In this document: positions 45,629 to 53,912 of the stretch, piece after piece
Numbering within the stretch: the first letter of the stretch is position 1
Layout: every line of letters starts with the position of its first letter
NCBI GenBank assembly: GCA_027036135.1
Contig: JALVSY010000016.1
Span: 310,001-374,000 of the forward strand
Length of the DNA stretch: 64,000 bases
Direction of reading: 5' to 3'
From: Pyrodictiaceae archaeon
GTDB taxonomy: Archaea; Thermoproteota; Thermoprotei_A; Sulfolobales; Pyrodictiaceae
Notes under the pieces: generated by a model
What the model saw: only the letters and a program-made list of their open reading frames with translations
Database searches by the model: none
Told to the model about the DNA's origin: nothing
Made by a program: the position numbers and the translations under genes

Positions 45629-47380
45629 ATGAAGTCTAGTTCAGTGCTCAAACTAGTAGTCCCAGTATTAGCGGTCTACGCAATCGGTGTTTTTGCCCCG
45701 CTTCTAGCACTTCTGACCCCCAGTACACTGGCTAGGAGCATTCTCTCTGTCCTACACGAGCCTGGTTTCGCTAAACCAATTCTCCTCTACTCACCAGTAA
45801 CAATTATCCATGAAAGCCATACTAGGATGATCGTGCTTGATTTCCCCCTCATAGGCTCGCTTTGGCTTACACTACTAGTCGCACTCCTTGCGTCAATATC
45901 CTCGTTTCTGTTAGCGTATATAGTCCTAGTACCAGCTATACTATATAGACCTATTACACGCCTATCATTGCTTCTAGCCCTCATAGGGCTCCTACCATAC
46001 CCCTTCATAGAGGCCTACGTGGTACAACGAGTATTTGATCCGAGAATAGGCCTCGTCAATACATTATTGAGGAAACTCGGAGTAATCATTGTGGTCAAGG
46101 GGGCTATGGGTGTACTGATATACCAGGTACTAGTGTTTACTCCCGTGGCTTTTGTGATACTTCTTAGCTATGTATACTCGTTGCCTAGAGAGCAGCTAGA
46201 GGCCGCTCTACAACTAGGGGCTCGTGGAGCAAGCCTCGCTAGATTAATCTATAGGGCCGCTAAGCCAGCTATAGTAGCGAGCCTGTCACTAGTCTTCGTC
46301 CTAAGCATAGATGACGTAGCTGGTCCACTGGTATTCGAACAAGATCCGAGCGCCCGTAGCCTACTAGCCTATAAGGCTTACACGTACTTTCTCAACTCCG
46401 TCTATGGAGGCTTCTCCTATACAGCGCTTGGGCATGCAATAGTATTGCTCTTATTATCAGTGCTCGTATTCGCAATTAGCTATAGGAGTATAGCCGAGAC
46501 ATATCGCGGAATAACATCGGGGCGTGAGAGAGCCGGGCTCCTTCCCCGCCTAGACCGGGCCGGCGCGCTTAGCCTTGTAATAGTCATAGCTTTCCTAGGA
46601 CCATCGGCTTTCCTAAAAATCCTTTGCATAGCCTACGGATTCTCGTCAAAATGGGTTGCATCCCCCTTGCCGAGCCCTGGGCTCAACCAGCTTCGTCTTC
46701 TATCCTCGTCGCCAGATATACTCAGGGCTGTGCTGAACAGCTTCCTCTACACAATAGCATCTATTATCCTCGTACTTGCCCTCTTGTCGCCAGCAGCCTA
46801 CACTGTTGCACGGCGCCTAATTAGGGCAAGTGGCTTACTAGACGCCGCCATAATGTCAACAATAGCTATCCCCGGAATAGTGCTTGCCTATGCCTACTAC
46901 CAGTTCTTTACAAGTATCCTTGGCCCGGGCTCTCCTCTATCCCCTATAGGCGCGCCCTGGCTCTACTTAGTACTAGGCTACTCGGTTAGGAGGGCGCCAC
47001 TATACTACAAACCGTTATCAGCTCTAGTCTCCTCCCTGCCCGTGGAGTTAGAGGAGGCGGCAAAGAACCTGGGGGCCGGCATAGCAAGGATATATAGATC
47101 CATAGTGGCACCGATCATAATTAGGAGGGGGGTAGGAATAGCGGCATTTACCTCCCTTAGCATAGCATCAGAGGTAAGCCTATCAATAACAATAGGAGGG
47201 CTGGGAGGCTCTAGCGGGGCAAATCACCCAGCACCGCTGACGAACCTCGTAGCAAGCTACATAAGCTTTAGTGGCCTAGCCTATGCGGGTGCCTTGGCGC
47301 TTGCTCTGACACTGCTCTATGCTCTAGTCATCCCGGTCACTCTTATTATAGTCAAGCTAGTCTCCGCGCTCCATAGGTAA
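45629..47380 (+). CDS. ABC transporter permease, two-domain (FbpB/ThiP type)
   Basis: 583 residues with about 12 transmembrane helices. Two copies of the inner-membrane E-A-A loop are visible: E-A-A-L-Q-L-G-A-R-G-A-S at about residues 191-202 and E-E-A-A-K-N-L-G-A-G-I-A in the second half. This is a fused pair of permease domains as in iron or thiamine importers. No ATPase gene follows; the next gene is convergent and overlaps by 24 bases. Confidence 0.9.
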   Translation: MKSSSVLKLVVPVLAVYAIGVFAPLLALLTPSTLARSILSVLHEPGFAKPILLYSPVTIIHESHTRMIVLDFPLIGSLWLTLLVALLASISSFLLAYIVLVPAILYRPITRLSLLLALIGLLPYPFIEAYVVQRVFDPRIGLVNTLLRKLGVIIVVKGAMGVLIYQVLVFTPVAFVILLSYVYSLPREQLEAALQLGARGASLARLIYRAAKPAIVASLSLVFVLSIDDVAGPLVFEQDPSARSLLAYKAYTYFLNSVYGGFSYTALGHAIVLLLLSVLVFAISYRSIAETYRGITSGRERAGLLPRLDRAGALSLVIVIAFLGPSAFLKILCIAYGFSSKWVASPLPSPGLNQLRLLSSSPDILRAVLNSFLYTIASIILVLALLSPAAYTVARRLIRASGLLDAAIMSTIAIPGIVLAYAYYQFFTSILGPGSPLSPIGAPWLYLVLGYSVRRAPLYYKPLSALVSSLPVELEEAAKNLGAGIARIYRSIVAPIIIRRGVGIAAFTSLSIASEVSLSITIGGLGGSSGANHPAPLTNLVASYISFSGLAYAGALALALTLLYALVIPVTLIIVKLVSALHR

Positions 47381-48568
47381 TGCTATTAGCTCGCGCTGCC
47401 TCCACGCTCGCAGAGCCGTCTCAGCTACAGTCCATGGCTCAGATACACGTGGTGCTCTTGGCAGCTCGCCGCTCCACAAGCGCCTCATATAGTCCACAAC
47501 TGTGTTTCTCTCCAGCTCTTTCTCACTCCTCTCTGCTACTAGCTCCTTTGCGTAGAGGAGGGGCTTCGCCATCTTTGCGGGGAATCTCCAGAGATGCTGC
47601 TCCCTGAACGTCTTGTAGCTTGTCCAGCTATACCATTTTCTCCAAGTCTTCTCGAATACCTTCTCTATGAGCTCTGGGTCTTCTAGCTCGGGTACGTAGT
47701 GGAACTCGTAGAGTACGCGGTAAGGGCATAGGTCGCAAGCAACTCTCGGCGAGCCCTCCAAGTAGGCTGGGTGAATGAGTCCACTTTTCCTAACAATGCT
47801 TATTATGTCTAAGAGGCTGAGCACATAGGTTGGCCTAAACCTTCTACCAACAAGTATCACCCTCGCGGCGGCAGCCTTTGATAGCCTCTCAAAGCGTTTA
47901 GGGGACTCGGTAAGCCGGTCACCTACTACCTCAACAGCCCTTGGATCCTCCTTGAGGACTTTCCTCATAGGCTTCGCCTTATACATTGTGCAGTAGCGAT
48001 AGCCTCTTCGCGGCATACCCTTCCATTTAAGGAGAGCCTTCATATCCCTCCTAGGAGCCTCAACGAACTCTATCTCGACTCCAAGCTTCTCCGAGACTCT
48101 CTCAACGAACCTTACGCTACGCGGCGACTCGAGGAACGGGATATGAATATACATCACGTGCAAACGGAAATCAACGTATTCTTGAAGCTTAAGCAAGACA
48201 AGCAGGGCTGCAAGAGAATCCTTGCCACCACTAAAACCCAGGAGAACACGCCTACCACGAATCCCCCTACCAACAAGCCGCGCAAGCCACTCAGAATACT
48301 CATCCAAGCGCTCCACGACACGGGCATGGACATAGGGAGGAGCCATAACCCATGAACGAACCGGGGCAAACCCCTCGCCACCATCGCCGCGAACGATGAG
48401 CGAGCCACGCTTATCAAGCCATTCAGTAACGTCAACAGCACGGTCAACGCTAACCCATAGATAGTAGCGGCACCCCTCCCCACGCTTACAAATAAGCGTA
48501 GCATCACCACCACTACCAATAACGCCGACAAGCTCGCCTCTCTCAACCAATGGATACAGCTCAGTCAT
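47357..48568 (-). CDS. PP-loop (PAPS reductase-like) enzyme A
   Basis: About 403 residues from ATG 48568 (ATG 48658 would add a 30-residue basic stretch). The PP-loop is F-S-G-G-K-D-S-L-A-A. A Y-C-T-M-Y-K segment and a C-D-L-C-P pair later suggest a redox or metal site. An N-terminal domain of about 100 residues precedes the PP-loop, and a helical C-terminal part follows. It may be an APS/PAPS reductase, a tRNA thiolase or a related AMP-forming enzyme; none is proven. A second related gene is at 53854, on the other side of the Mo operon. Confidence 0.8.
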   Translation of the reverse strand: MTELYPLVERGELVGVIGSGGDATLICKRGEGCRYYLWVSVDRAVDVTEWLDKRGSLIVRGDGGEGFAPVRSWVMAPPYVHARVVERLDEYSEWLARLVGRGIRGRRVLLGFSGGKDSLAALLVLLKLQEYVDFRLHVMYIHIPFLESPRSVRFVERVSEKLGVEIEFVEAPRRDMKALLKWKGMPRRGYRYCTMYKAKPMRKVLKEDPRAVEVVGDRLTESPKRFERLSKAAAARVILVGRRFRPTYVLSLLDIISIVRKSGLIHPAYLEGSPRVACDLCPYRVLYEFHYVPELEDPELIEKVFEKTWRKWYSWTSYKTFREQHLWRFPAKMAKPLLYAKELVAERSEKELERNTVVDYMRRLWSGELPRAPRVSEPWTVAETALRAWRQRELIALPMERGD

Positions 48569-48734
48569 AACCCCTATGCCCCGAAGAGTAAGCCGCTGGT
48601 CACCCTTATCCCATGCTGGCCTCCGACCTTTATGCTTCCTAATGGCCCCGCTGATCATAATCCAGGAACCAATGTACTAGAAAACAAGCTCTACATGCCT
48701 AGGTATGGCTCTTATTCCTCTACTAGGGAAGGGC

Positions 48735-48799
48735 TCAGATATGCAGGGGGCGGTCTCCTCACAACCCTGGCGCTCCACGGCGACTCAACCCCTCATCAC
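48735..48799 (-). ncRNA. Candidate box C/D small RNA
   Basis: Minus strand: GTGATGA (48799-48793, perfect box C), 30 nt, GTGAGGA (48762-48756, C' with one mismatch), 17 nt, CTGA (48738-48735, box D). No clear D' box and a weak terminal stem. The 240-base spacer (48659-48899) is otherwise free of genes and lies between two minus-strand genes. Confidence 0.3.
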
Positions 48800-48881
48800 A
48801 GCTTTAGCCAGATAACAAGGGATTAGAGAGAATAGGATATTATTTTTTAACTAAGGATTTACTATATTAAGTATTTTCTAT

Positions 48882-48890
48882 AAAAAAAAA
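48882..48890 (-). terminator. U-tract terminator of the Mo operon
   Basis: Nine A on the plus strand, so nine U in the minus transcript, starting ten bases beyond the NrfD-like stop codon. The region 48832-48910 is very AT-rich. Archaeal RNA polymerase ends at U-tracts without a hairpin. Confidence 0.6.
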
Positions 48891-48899
48891 TATGAGATT

Positions 48900-50102
48900 T
48901 TATTTAAATATATAGAGATGTCTTGGTTTTTCATCGGCTCCCAGCGGTAATGCAAGTATGCCGGCTAGTAGTAGCATAGGCCACTCGATGAACGCGCCAG
49001 CCAATATTAATACTTCCGAGGTGGCAGGGTGGTAATGCATTACATTGTGGGCTGCTAGGAATCCTGAGCCTATCAGTGTCATAAATCCCTCGGAATGCAG
49101 CCTAGCCAACTGGCCCAGTATTAGCAAATCGTATTTACTAGTGAAGCCAGCTATCAGTAATGCTATGCTCGCAACGATTGCAGCTGTAATGCTTCTTTTC
49201 TCTAAGGCTACTATTGAAGCGATAACAGGTACTATAAGGCCTATTACTACCTCTATACCCCAGAATATTGGTGCATGTGCTCCCCATAATAATTCTTTGT
49301 AATAATTCCATGTAGGTTTGTGATACCATGCTGCAACTATGTCCCAGAACATGAATAGCCAGAAGATTGGTAGAATTGTTAAGTACATTTTGCCTGCTAG
49401 GGAGGAATAGTAATCTTTGCGTTCTCTTAGCGTTCCTTTAAACCCCCTCACGATTGTTATGAATAGCCATTGGCCAGCCGCCCCTAATAGTACAGCGCTT
49501 GCCAAGAAGAATGCAACTAGGTGGGAACCGTACCATGCAGGCACTGAGACTAGTGAACCAAAGGCTTGGCTAAGATTACTGTCCAAGGCAATAGCTGATA
49601 CGAGGACTGCTATTGCTATTGCTAACTCTGCTTTCTTAATATTCTTAATAGTATCGATATCTGTCCTCCTAATAAGGTAGACAAGTTCTACTAGCAGCGT
49701 TATTGCCAAGAGCGTGTATAATACTAAATTCCACGCTATTCTTGATACGTCGTGGAATCCCCGTATGAGCCAGATTCCATGCTCCGGGTTAATTAAGTCA
49801 AGGAGTATTAATGTCCATGCAGGTACCAGGGATATTAAGGAAAAGTAGGTACTATACTTAATATCCTCTCTAAGCGTATTCGAGGAGCCCTTGTACCCAT
49901 ATATGGTAAAAATGCTATCGATAATGCTTGCCCCTACAGCTATTGAGGCGAAGAATACATAGCCGGGTACCAGTATCCCCCAAGGCATTGCTGATATATC
50001 TAGGCTCTCCTTAGCTGGAAGCCCTAATTTGATGCCATAGCCTAATAGCGCTAATGAGACTACTAAGAGAACTATAAATGCGATGAAGGCTCTAATACTC
50101 AT
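48900..50102 (-). CDS. NrfD/PsrC-type membrane anchor subunit
   Basis: About 400 residues from ATG 50102 (GGGGTGTG three bases upstream). Nine or ten transmembrane helices, with P-G-Y-V-F-F-A-S-I-A-V-G-A-S early and H-L-V-A-F-F-L-A-S-A later, fit the NrfD family that binds quinone and carries electrons or protons across the membrane. It is the third gene of the operon. No heme-ligand pattern is obvious. Confidence 0.9.
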   Translation of the reverse strand: MSIRAFIAFIVLLVVSLALLGYGIKLGLPAKESLDISAMPWGILVPGYVFFASIAVGASIIDSIFTIYGYKGSSNTLREDIKYSTYFSLISLVPAWTLILLDLINPEHGIWLIRGFHDVSRIAWNLVLYTLLAITLLVELVYLIRRTDIDTIKNIKKAELAIAIAVLVSAIALDSNLSQAFGSLVSVPAWYGSHLVAFFLASAVLLGAAGQWLFITIVRGFKGTLRERKDYYSSLAGKMYLTILPIFWLFMFWDIVAAWYHKPTWNYYKELLWGAHAPIFWGIEVVIGLIVPVIASIVALEKRSITAAIVASIALLIAGFTSKYDLLILGQLARLHSEGFMTLIGSGFLAAHNVMHYHPATSEVLILAGAFIEWPMLLLAGILALPLGADEKPRHLYIFK

Positions 50103-50128
50103 AGCACACACCCCATGAACGAGGCTTG

Positions 50129-50770
50129 TTACTTGTTAGGAAGTATGTAGAAAAACTTAGGCTTTGTACCAAGATCTTCACGTAATCGGACAGCATTACC
50201 GTTCCTGATTATCCTTGAGACCTCGCTATTCGGGTCATCTAAGTCACCGAAAATTCTAGCGCCAAAGGCGCATGCCTCGACACATGCTGGAACCCATCCC
50301 TCCGGGCTATTCTTGCGGTGGTAACAGAACGTACACTTATCGGGATATCTTGGAACAAGCCCATAGGGATTAGGTGGCGGAGAGCTAAGTCTGCCGAGAT
50401 ACATTGTCCTAACTCCATAAGGGCATGCGATCATGCATGCACGACAACCAATACATTTATTCCTATCGACTAGAACTACGCCATCCTTTGTTTTGAAGCT
50501 TGCACCAGTAGGACAAGCGGCGACGCATGGAGGGTTCTCGCATTGCTGGCACTGTATAAAGAATGGGGTATTACTTGGAAAGCCTAAGACTCTTACACTA
50601 CCCTCGAGGGGGAAATCAATTGGCCTTGTCCTAGCATATTGGAATATATGGTCGGGCATTTCTACGCCGTTCTTTTTCTGTCTAGCAATATTCTCACGTA
50701 TACATGCGATGGTGCATGCGTAGCATCCAACACACTTATTTAGATCTATAACCATAGCCATCCGAGCCAT
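50129..50770 (-). CDS. Four-cluster [4Fe-4S] electron-transfer subunit (PsrB/DmsB type)
   Basis: 213 residues with strong GGGAGGTGA. Cluster motifs: C-V-G-C-Y-A-C-T-I-A-C; C-Q-Q-C-E-N-P-P-C-V-A-A-C-P; C-I-G-C-R-A-C-M-I-A-C-P; and C-T-F-C ... C-V-E-A-C. It would wire the membrane subunit to the molybdenum enzyme. No Tat signal; it likely travels with the catalytic subunit. Confidence 0.95.
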   Translation of the reverse strand: MARMAMVIDLNKCVGCYACTIACIRENIARQKKNGVEMPDHIFQYARTRPIDFPLEGSVRVLGFPSNTPFFIQCQQCENPPCVAACPTGASFKTKDGVVLVDRNKCIGCRACMIACPYGVRTMYLGRLSSPPPNPYGLVPRYPDKCTFCYHRKNSPEGWVPACVEACAFGARIFGDLDDPNSEVSRIIRNGNAVRLREDLGTKPKFFYILPNK

Positions 50771-50788
50771 TTATCTCACCTCCCTTGA

Positions 50789-53329
50789 TCAAGTCTTTAG
50801 TTTCTCAACACTAACCACTACATCGCATTGATTCGCTCTTCCTCCTTCCTCCAAAGAAACGGTATCGAAGGATGCAAGCATGTTGGTGTTGGTTCCGTAG
50901 CCTCCTCCCCAAGAGAACAGCTTTACTTCATAAGTCCCTCCATTAATGGACTCTATCGTGAGCTTGATTCGGCGTCCTGGATTAGTTGCGTGCGCGCCTA
51001 GGATTACTAGAGGATGTACTGTACTCGTCAGTCTTGCTTTGGCTATGATTTCTCCTCCAGGCCCTTGTATACGAACAAGGTCCCCATCCTTGATGCCGAG
51101 TTTACGTGCTCTATCTTTGTGTATGAGTACGCCGTCGAACTTCCTCCAGTTCAGTGATGAAACAACTAGTCTAGAGAATCTTATCCACATATTTGCAGCG
51201 GTCATCTGATCCATTGTATCAACAGCAATGAACTCGTTTGCTGAGAGCTTTTGTTTTGTCATCATCCAGCGCGGTGGTATCCAAACTGGAAGCGGGTTCA
51301 TTAAGGAACTCTTACCTATATAATCTTTAAATTCTTGTAGTGCCTTAACGCTGATAAGCTCTATTTCCCCTGTTACTGATGGCAGGTATTTGCCTTTCAG
51401 CGGATGGTATATCGGCTTGCTGCGAAGAATAACAATACCCTTATCTAGCAACTCCTTGGGATTTATGCCAAGTAGCTGTGCCTGCTTAATCCAGATACTT
51501 CTTGGGTCCTCTAATGCCTCGTACTTAGAGGCATTGGCGGGATCGATTCTCTTCCCTATCTCTGCTATTATCCACCAGCCTGGCTTTGCATCAATACCTG
51601 GCGGTGGATCAATTACTTTCTCTAGAATACCTATTTCGCCTATATCCACCTTGCTTGGTGTATACAAGGTTATTGAGTCTTGCTCAAAGGGCATGGTTAT
51701 CGGCAATACTAGGTCTGCCCACGGCGTTGTCTCGTTATGTGCAACATCTATTACAACCACGAATTCAGCGTTCTTTAGAGCCTCTATTGCCTTACTAGAT
51801 CCTTGTGAATGCGCAACAACGTTCTCATTAAATATTATGACCATTTTATACTTCTTCGGCTTGCCCTCTAGGAGAGACTTTAGCGCTAGGTGGCTAAAGC
51901 ATTTGGGCTGTACTAGCTTAACAACTCCTTGATCAAGCCAATACTTATATAACGGTTCTCCCTGCGGCCCGTGTCCCTTTATTCCCAGTATCTTGAAAGG
52001 CGATGGAATCTTGGGCTTATATGGCCAAGCTATTCCGCCTTTAGCTCCTATCGCCCCTATAAGCGCGTTAATTATGTGTTTTACTCTGAAGAACATTGCC
52101 TCATTATAGTATCTAGCAGCTTTGTAACCAGTATCTATAAAGGCCCTTGGTGCCTGGTTAGCTAGTCTTTTCGCAACATACTCTATCTCACTTGCAGGTA
52201 CCCCTGTTATGCCTTCAGCCCATTGAGGAGTATATTGTTTTACTTGGTCCCAGAGAAGGGAAAGAACAGTCTTAACTGGCCTGCCATTATACTCGCCCTC
52301 CCACATAAGGGCTGGCTCTGTAGCTGTGGTCTTCCATGTGATCTTTCCGGTTCCTTCATCGTATACTAGGTAGTCTTTTTTACCCTTCCAGGATGGGTGG
52401 TCTCTAAGACCAACAGGCTCTATGGTATCAGTATATATTAGCATAGGTGCATTAGTGTACTTTACAAGGTACTCGCTATTGTAGAGCTTATCCCTAAGGA
52501 TTACATGTATGATTGCTAGTCCTATCGCCAGGTCAGTTCCAGGAGGAATTATGTAGTATCTATGAGCTAGTGATGTTAGTCTTGTCTCTCTAACATCAAA
52601 TACTATTATTTCGAGACCATCTTCCTTTCCTACGCTGAATGATTTCGTCCATGGGGTTGCAACTATGCCCTCAACAGGGTTTCTACCCATAAATACTACT
52701 AGCTTGGCGTGCTCGTAATCTGGCCTAAACGCGCCGGGGCCCATTAGTTTCCCGAATACAAACCAAGAAGATATATCGAGCCCGGTATGACATGTATCAC
52801 AGTGCTCGGTTACATTAGGTGTTCCAACGATACTCTTCATAAACTCCTTGAATAATCCAGCCTCTGTACCCTTGTGCGCAAAAACTATTATCTCGTCGGG
52901 GCGGTACTCTTTGAGCTTCTTAACTAATAGAGCTAGAGCTTCCTCCCAAGTGATCTCACGGAATTTTCCCTCGCCGCGTTTCCCTACTCTTATTAGGGGT
53001 TTACGTATTCTCTCCGGTACAAATCGCATCTCAAAGAGCGTTTGTGGCCTACCACAAGTAGCAAAATAATCGTCGTAGCCAGGTATAGTATTATGGACTA
53101 TTTTTACTATCCTATAGCCATCTACGTATACCTTTAGGGGGCATTTTTGCCCACATATATAGCACATAGTTTTCTTGACAGTGATGTTGCTCGAAGTCTT
53201 TCTGAGTTGTTCGAGCCTTAGTATTTTCTTAGGTTTTTTCTTGTAAAGCGGCACGAGTTCTGCAAGCGCTGCAGCGCTTGCAGCAGCCGCACTAAGCTTG
53301 AGGAATTCTCGGCGTGAGTATTTCGTCAA
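50789..53329 (-). CDS. Tat-exported molybdopterin oxidoreductase (sulfur/polysulfide reductase-like)
   Basis: 846 residues, TTG start with GGAGAT. Tat signal S-R-R-E-F-L-K-L at residues 5-12, then an alanine-rich hydrophobic stretch. The N-terminal [4Fe-4S] site is C56-x2-C59-x3-C63-x28-C92. The likely Mo ligand is Cys177 or Cys180 (E-H-C-D-T-C-H-T-G). C-terminal dinucleotide-binding G-D-L-V-R-I-Q-G-P-G-G and A-T-N-P-G-R are typical of the DMSO reductase family. With a PsrB-like and NrfD-like partner, polysulfide, sulfur, thiosulfate, tetrathionate or arsenate reduction are all possible; sulfur respiration is the best inference for this lineage. Confidence 0.93.
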   Translation of the reverse strand: MTKYSRREFLKLSAAAASAAALAELVPLYKKKPKKILRLEQLRKTSSNITVKKTMCYICGQKCPLKVYVDGYRIVKIVHNTIPGYDDYFATCGRPQTLFEMRFVPERIRKPLIRVGKRGEGKFREITWEEALALLVKKLKEYRPDEIIVFAHKGTEAGLFKEFMKSIVGTPNVTEHCDTCHTGLDISSWFVFGKLMGPGAFRPDYEHAKLVVFMGRNPVEGIVATPWTKSFSVGKEDGLEIIVFDVRETRLTSLAHRYYIIPPGTDLAIGLAIIHVILRDKLYNSEYLVKYTNAPMLIYTDTIEPVGLRDHPSWKGKKDYLVYDEGTGKITWKTTATEPALMWEGEYNGRPVKTVLSLLWDQVKQYTPQWAEGITGVPASEIEYVAKRLANQAPRAFIDTGYKAARYYNEAMFFRVKHIINALIGAIGAKGGIAWPYKPKIPSPFKILGIKGHGPQGEPLYKYWLDQGVVKLVQPKCFSHLALKSLLEGKPKKYKMVIIFNENVVAHSQGSSKAIEALKNAEFVVVIDVAHNETTPWADLVLPITMPFEQDSITLYTPSKVDIGEIGILEKVIDPPPGIDAKPGWWIIAEIGKRIDPANASKYEALEDPRSIWIKQAQLLGINPKELLDKGIVILRSKPIYHPLKGKYLPSVTGEIELISVKALQEFKDYIGKSSLMNPLPVWIPPRWMMTKQKLSANEFIAVDTMDQMTAANMWIRFSRLVVSSLNWRKFDGVLIHKDRARKLGIKDGDLVRIQGPGGEIIAKARLTSTVHPLVILGAHATNPGRRIKLTIESINGGTYEVKLFSWGGGYGTNTNMLASFDTVSLEEGGRANQCDVVVSVEKLKT

Positions 53330-53386
53330 GTCTTTATCTCCATATCTTATGTCTAATTATTGGAGTATTTAAAGACTAATTTGGAT

Positions 53387-53444
53387 ATATTCGAATATTT
53401 TGTGAGTAATTTATTATGTGGTGATTTTTATATGATATATCATA
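53387..53444. promoter_or_regulatory. Two perfect palindromes in the Mo operon control region
   Basis: ATATTCGAATAT (53387-53398) and TATGATATATCATA (53431-53444) are perfect inverted repeats, 33 bases apart edge to edge. A TATA-like TTTAAATAC (minus strand, near 53366-53374) lies between them and the Mo gene start at 53329. The spacer 53330-53480 is far more AT-rich than its surroundings and is shared by divergent genes. Probable operators for a dimeric regulator. Confidence 0.45.
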
Positions 53445-53504
53445 AATAGTATTAAGAGTTCTCGTCCCTTCTATCACTTATTGGGGCTTGGTGCAAGAAG
53501 AGCT

Positions 53505-53912
53505 ATGTTTAGGATAATTGTTCGTGCAGGTAAGGATGCAGCTGCTGTGCATGCGGCCCTAGAGAGGTTTTACCAGGGCTGGGGCATAGATGTAGATACT
53601 CTGCGTGGTGCTCGCAGCGTAGATGATATGCTTACCCGTATCTGGGAGTTCTTCGACAAAGACCCCCATAGGTTAATGATTCTTCTCCTAGGACGCGAGG
53701 ATGCAAGCAAACTCCACGGGATCGAGGAGAAGGCTCCTCCAACGCTCTTTGCGCATGTTGTTCCACGTAGCAAGGTTAGGAATGCGCGACTAGAGCTAAT
53801 CGCGGCAGAGATAGCAAGGGCTCGGGCCAAGATAAGGCTGCGCACAGCATGGGATGGGGGGGCGGAGGGTCTTTGTCTTTACTGGGCGCGGCGAGCCCTT
53901 AGAGAGACTTAG
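53505..53912 (+). CDS. N-terminal domain protein preceding PP-loop enzyme B
   Basis: About 136 residues from ATG 53505 (frame opens at TTG 53481). Unrecognised alpha/beta domain: M-F-R-I-I-V-R-A-G-K-D, W-E-F-F-D-K-D-P, I-L-L-L-G-R-E-D, then a long basic helix. The last 20 codons overlap the next gene. Removing one G from the G7 run at 53856-53862 would join this to the PP-loop gene as one 465-residue protein, reading T-A-W-D-G-G-R-R-V-F-V-F. Either two coupled genes, a programmed shift or a sequence error. Confidence 0.6.
   Translation: MFRIIVRAGKDAAAVHAALERFYQGWGIDVDTLRGARSVDDMLTRIWEFFDKDPHRLMILLLGREDASKLHGIEEKAPPTLFAHVVPRSKVRNARLELIAAEIARARAKIRLRTAWDGGAEGLCLYWARRALRET

Noticed and set aside
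46331-46360. TTCGAAC in the permease as a tRNA T-loop
   Set aside because: No acceptor or anticodon stem around it; it is within coding sequence.
51390-51932. 180-codon plus-strand frame inside the Mo enzyme
   Set aside because: Antisense shadow of a clear coding region; no independent motif.
48832-53480. Mo operon as a recent horizontal acquisition
   Set aside because: Its spacers and codon use look more AT-rich than neighbours, but there are no mobility genes or flanking repeats, and composition was not measured.
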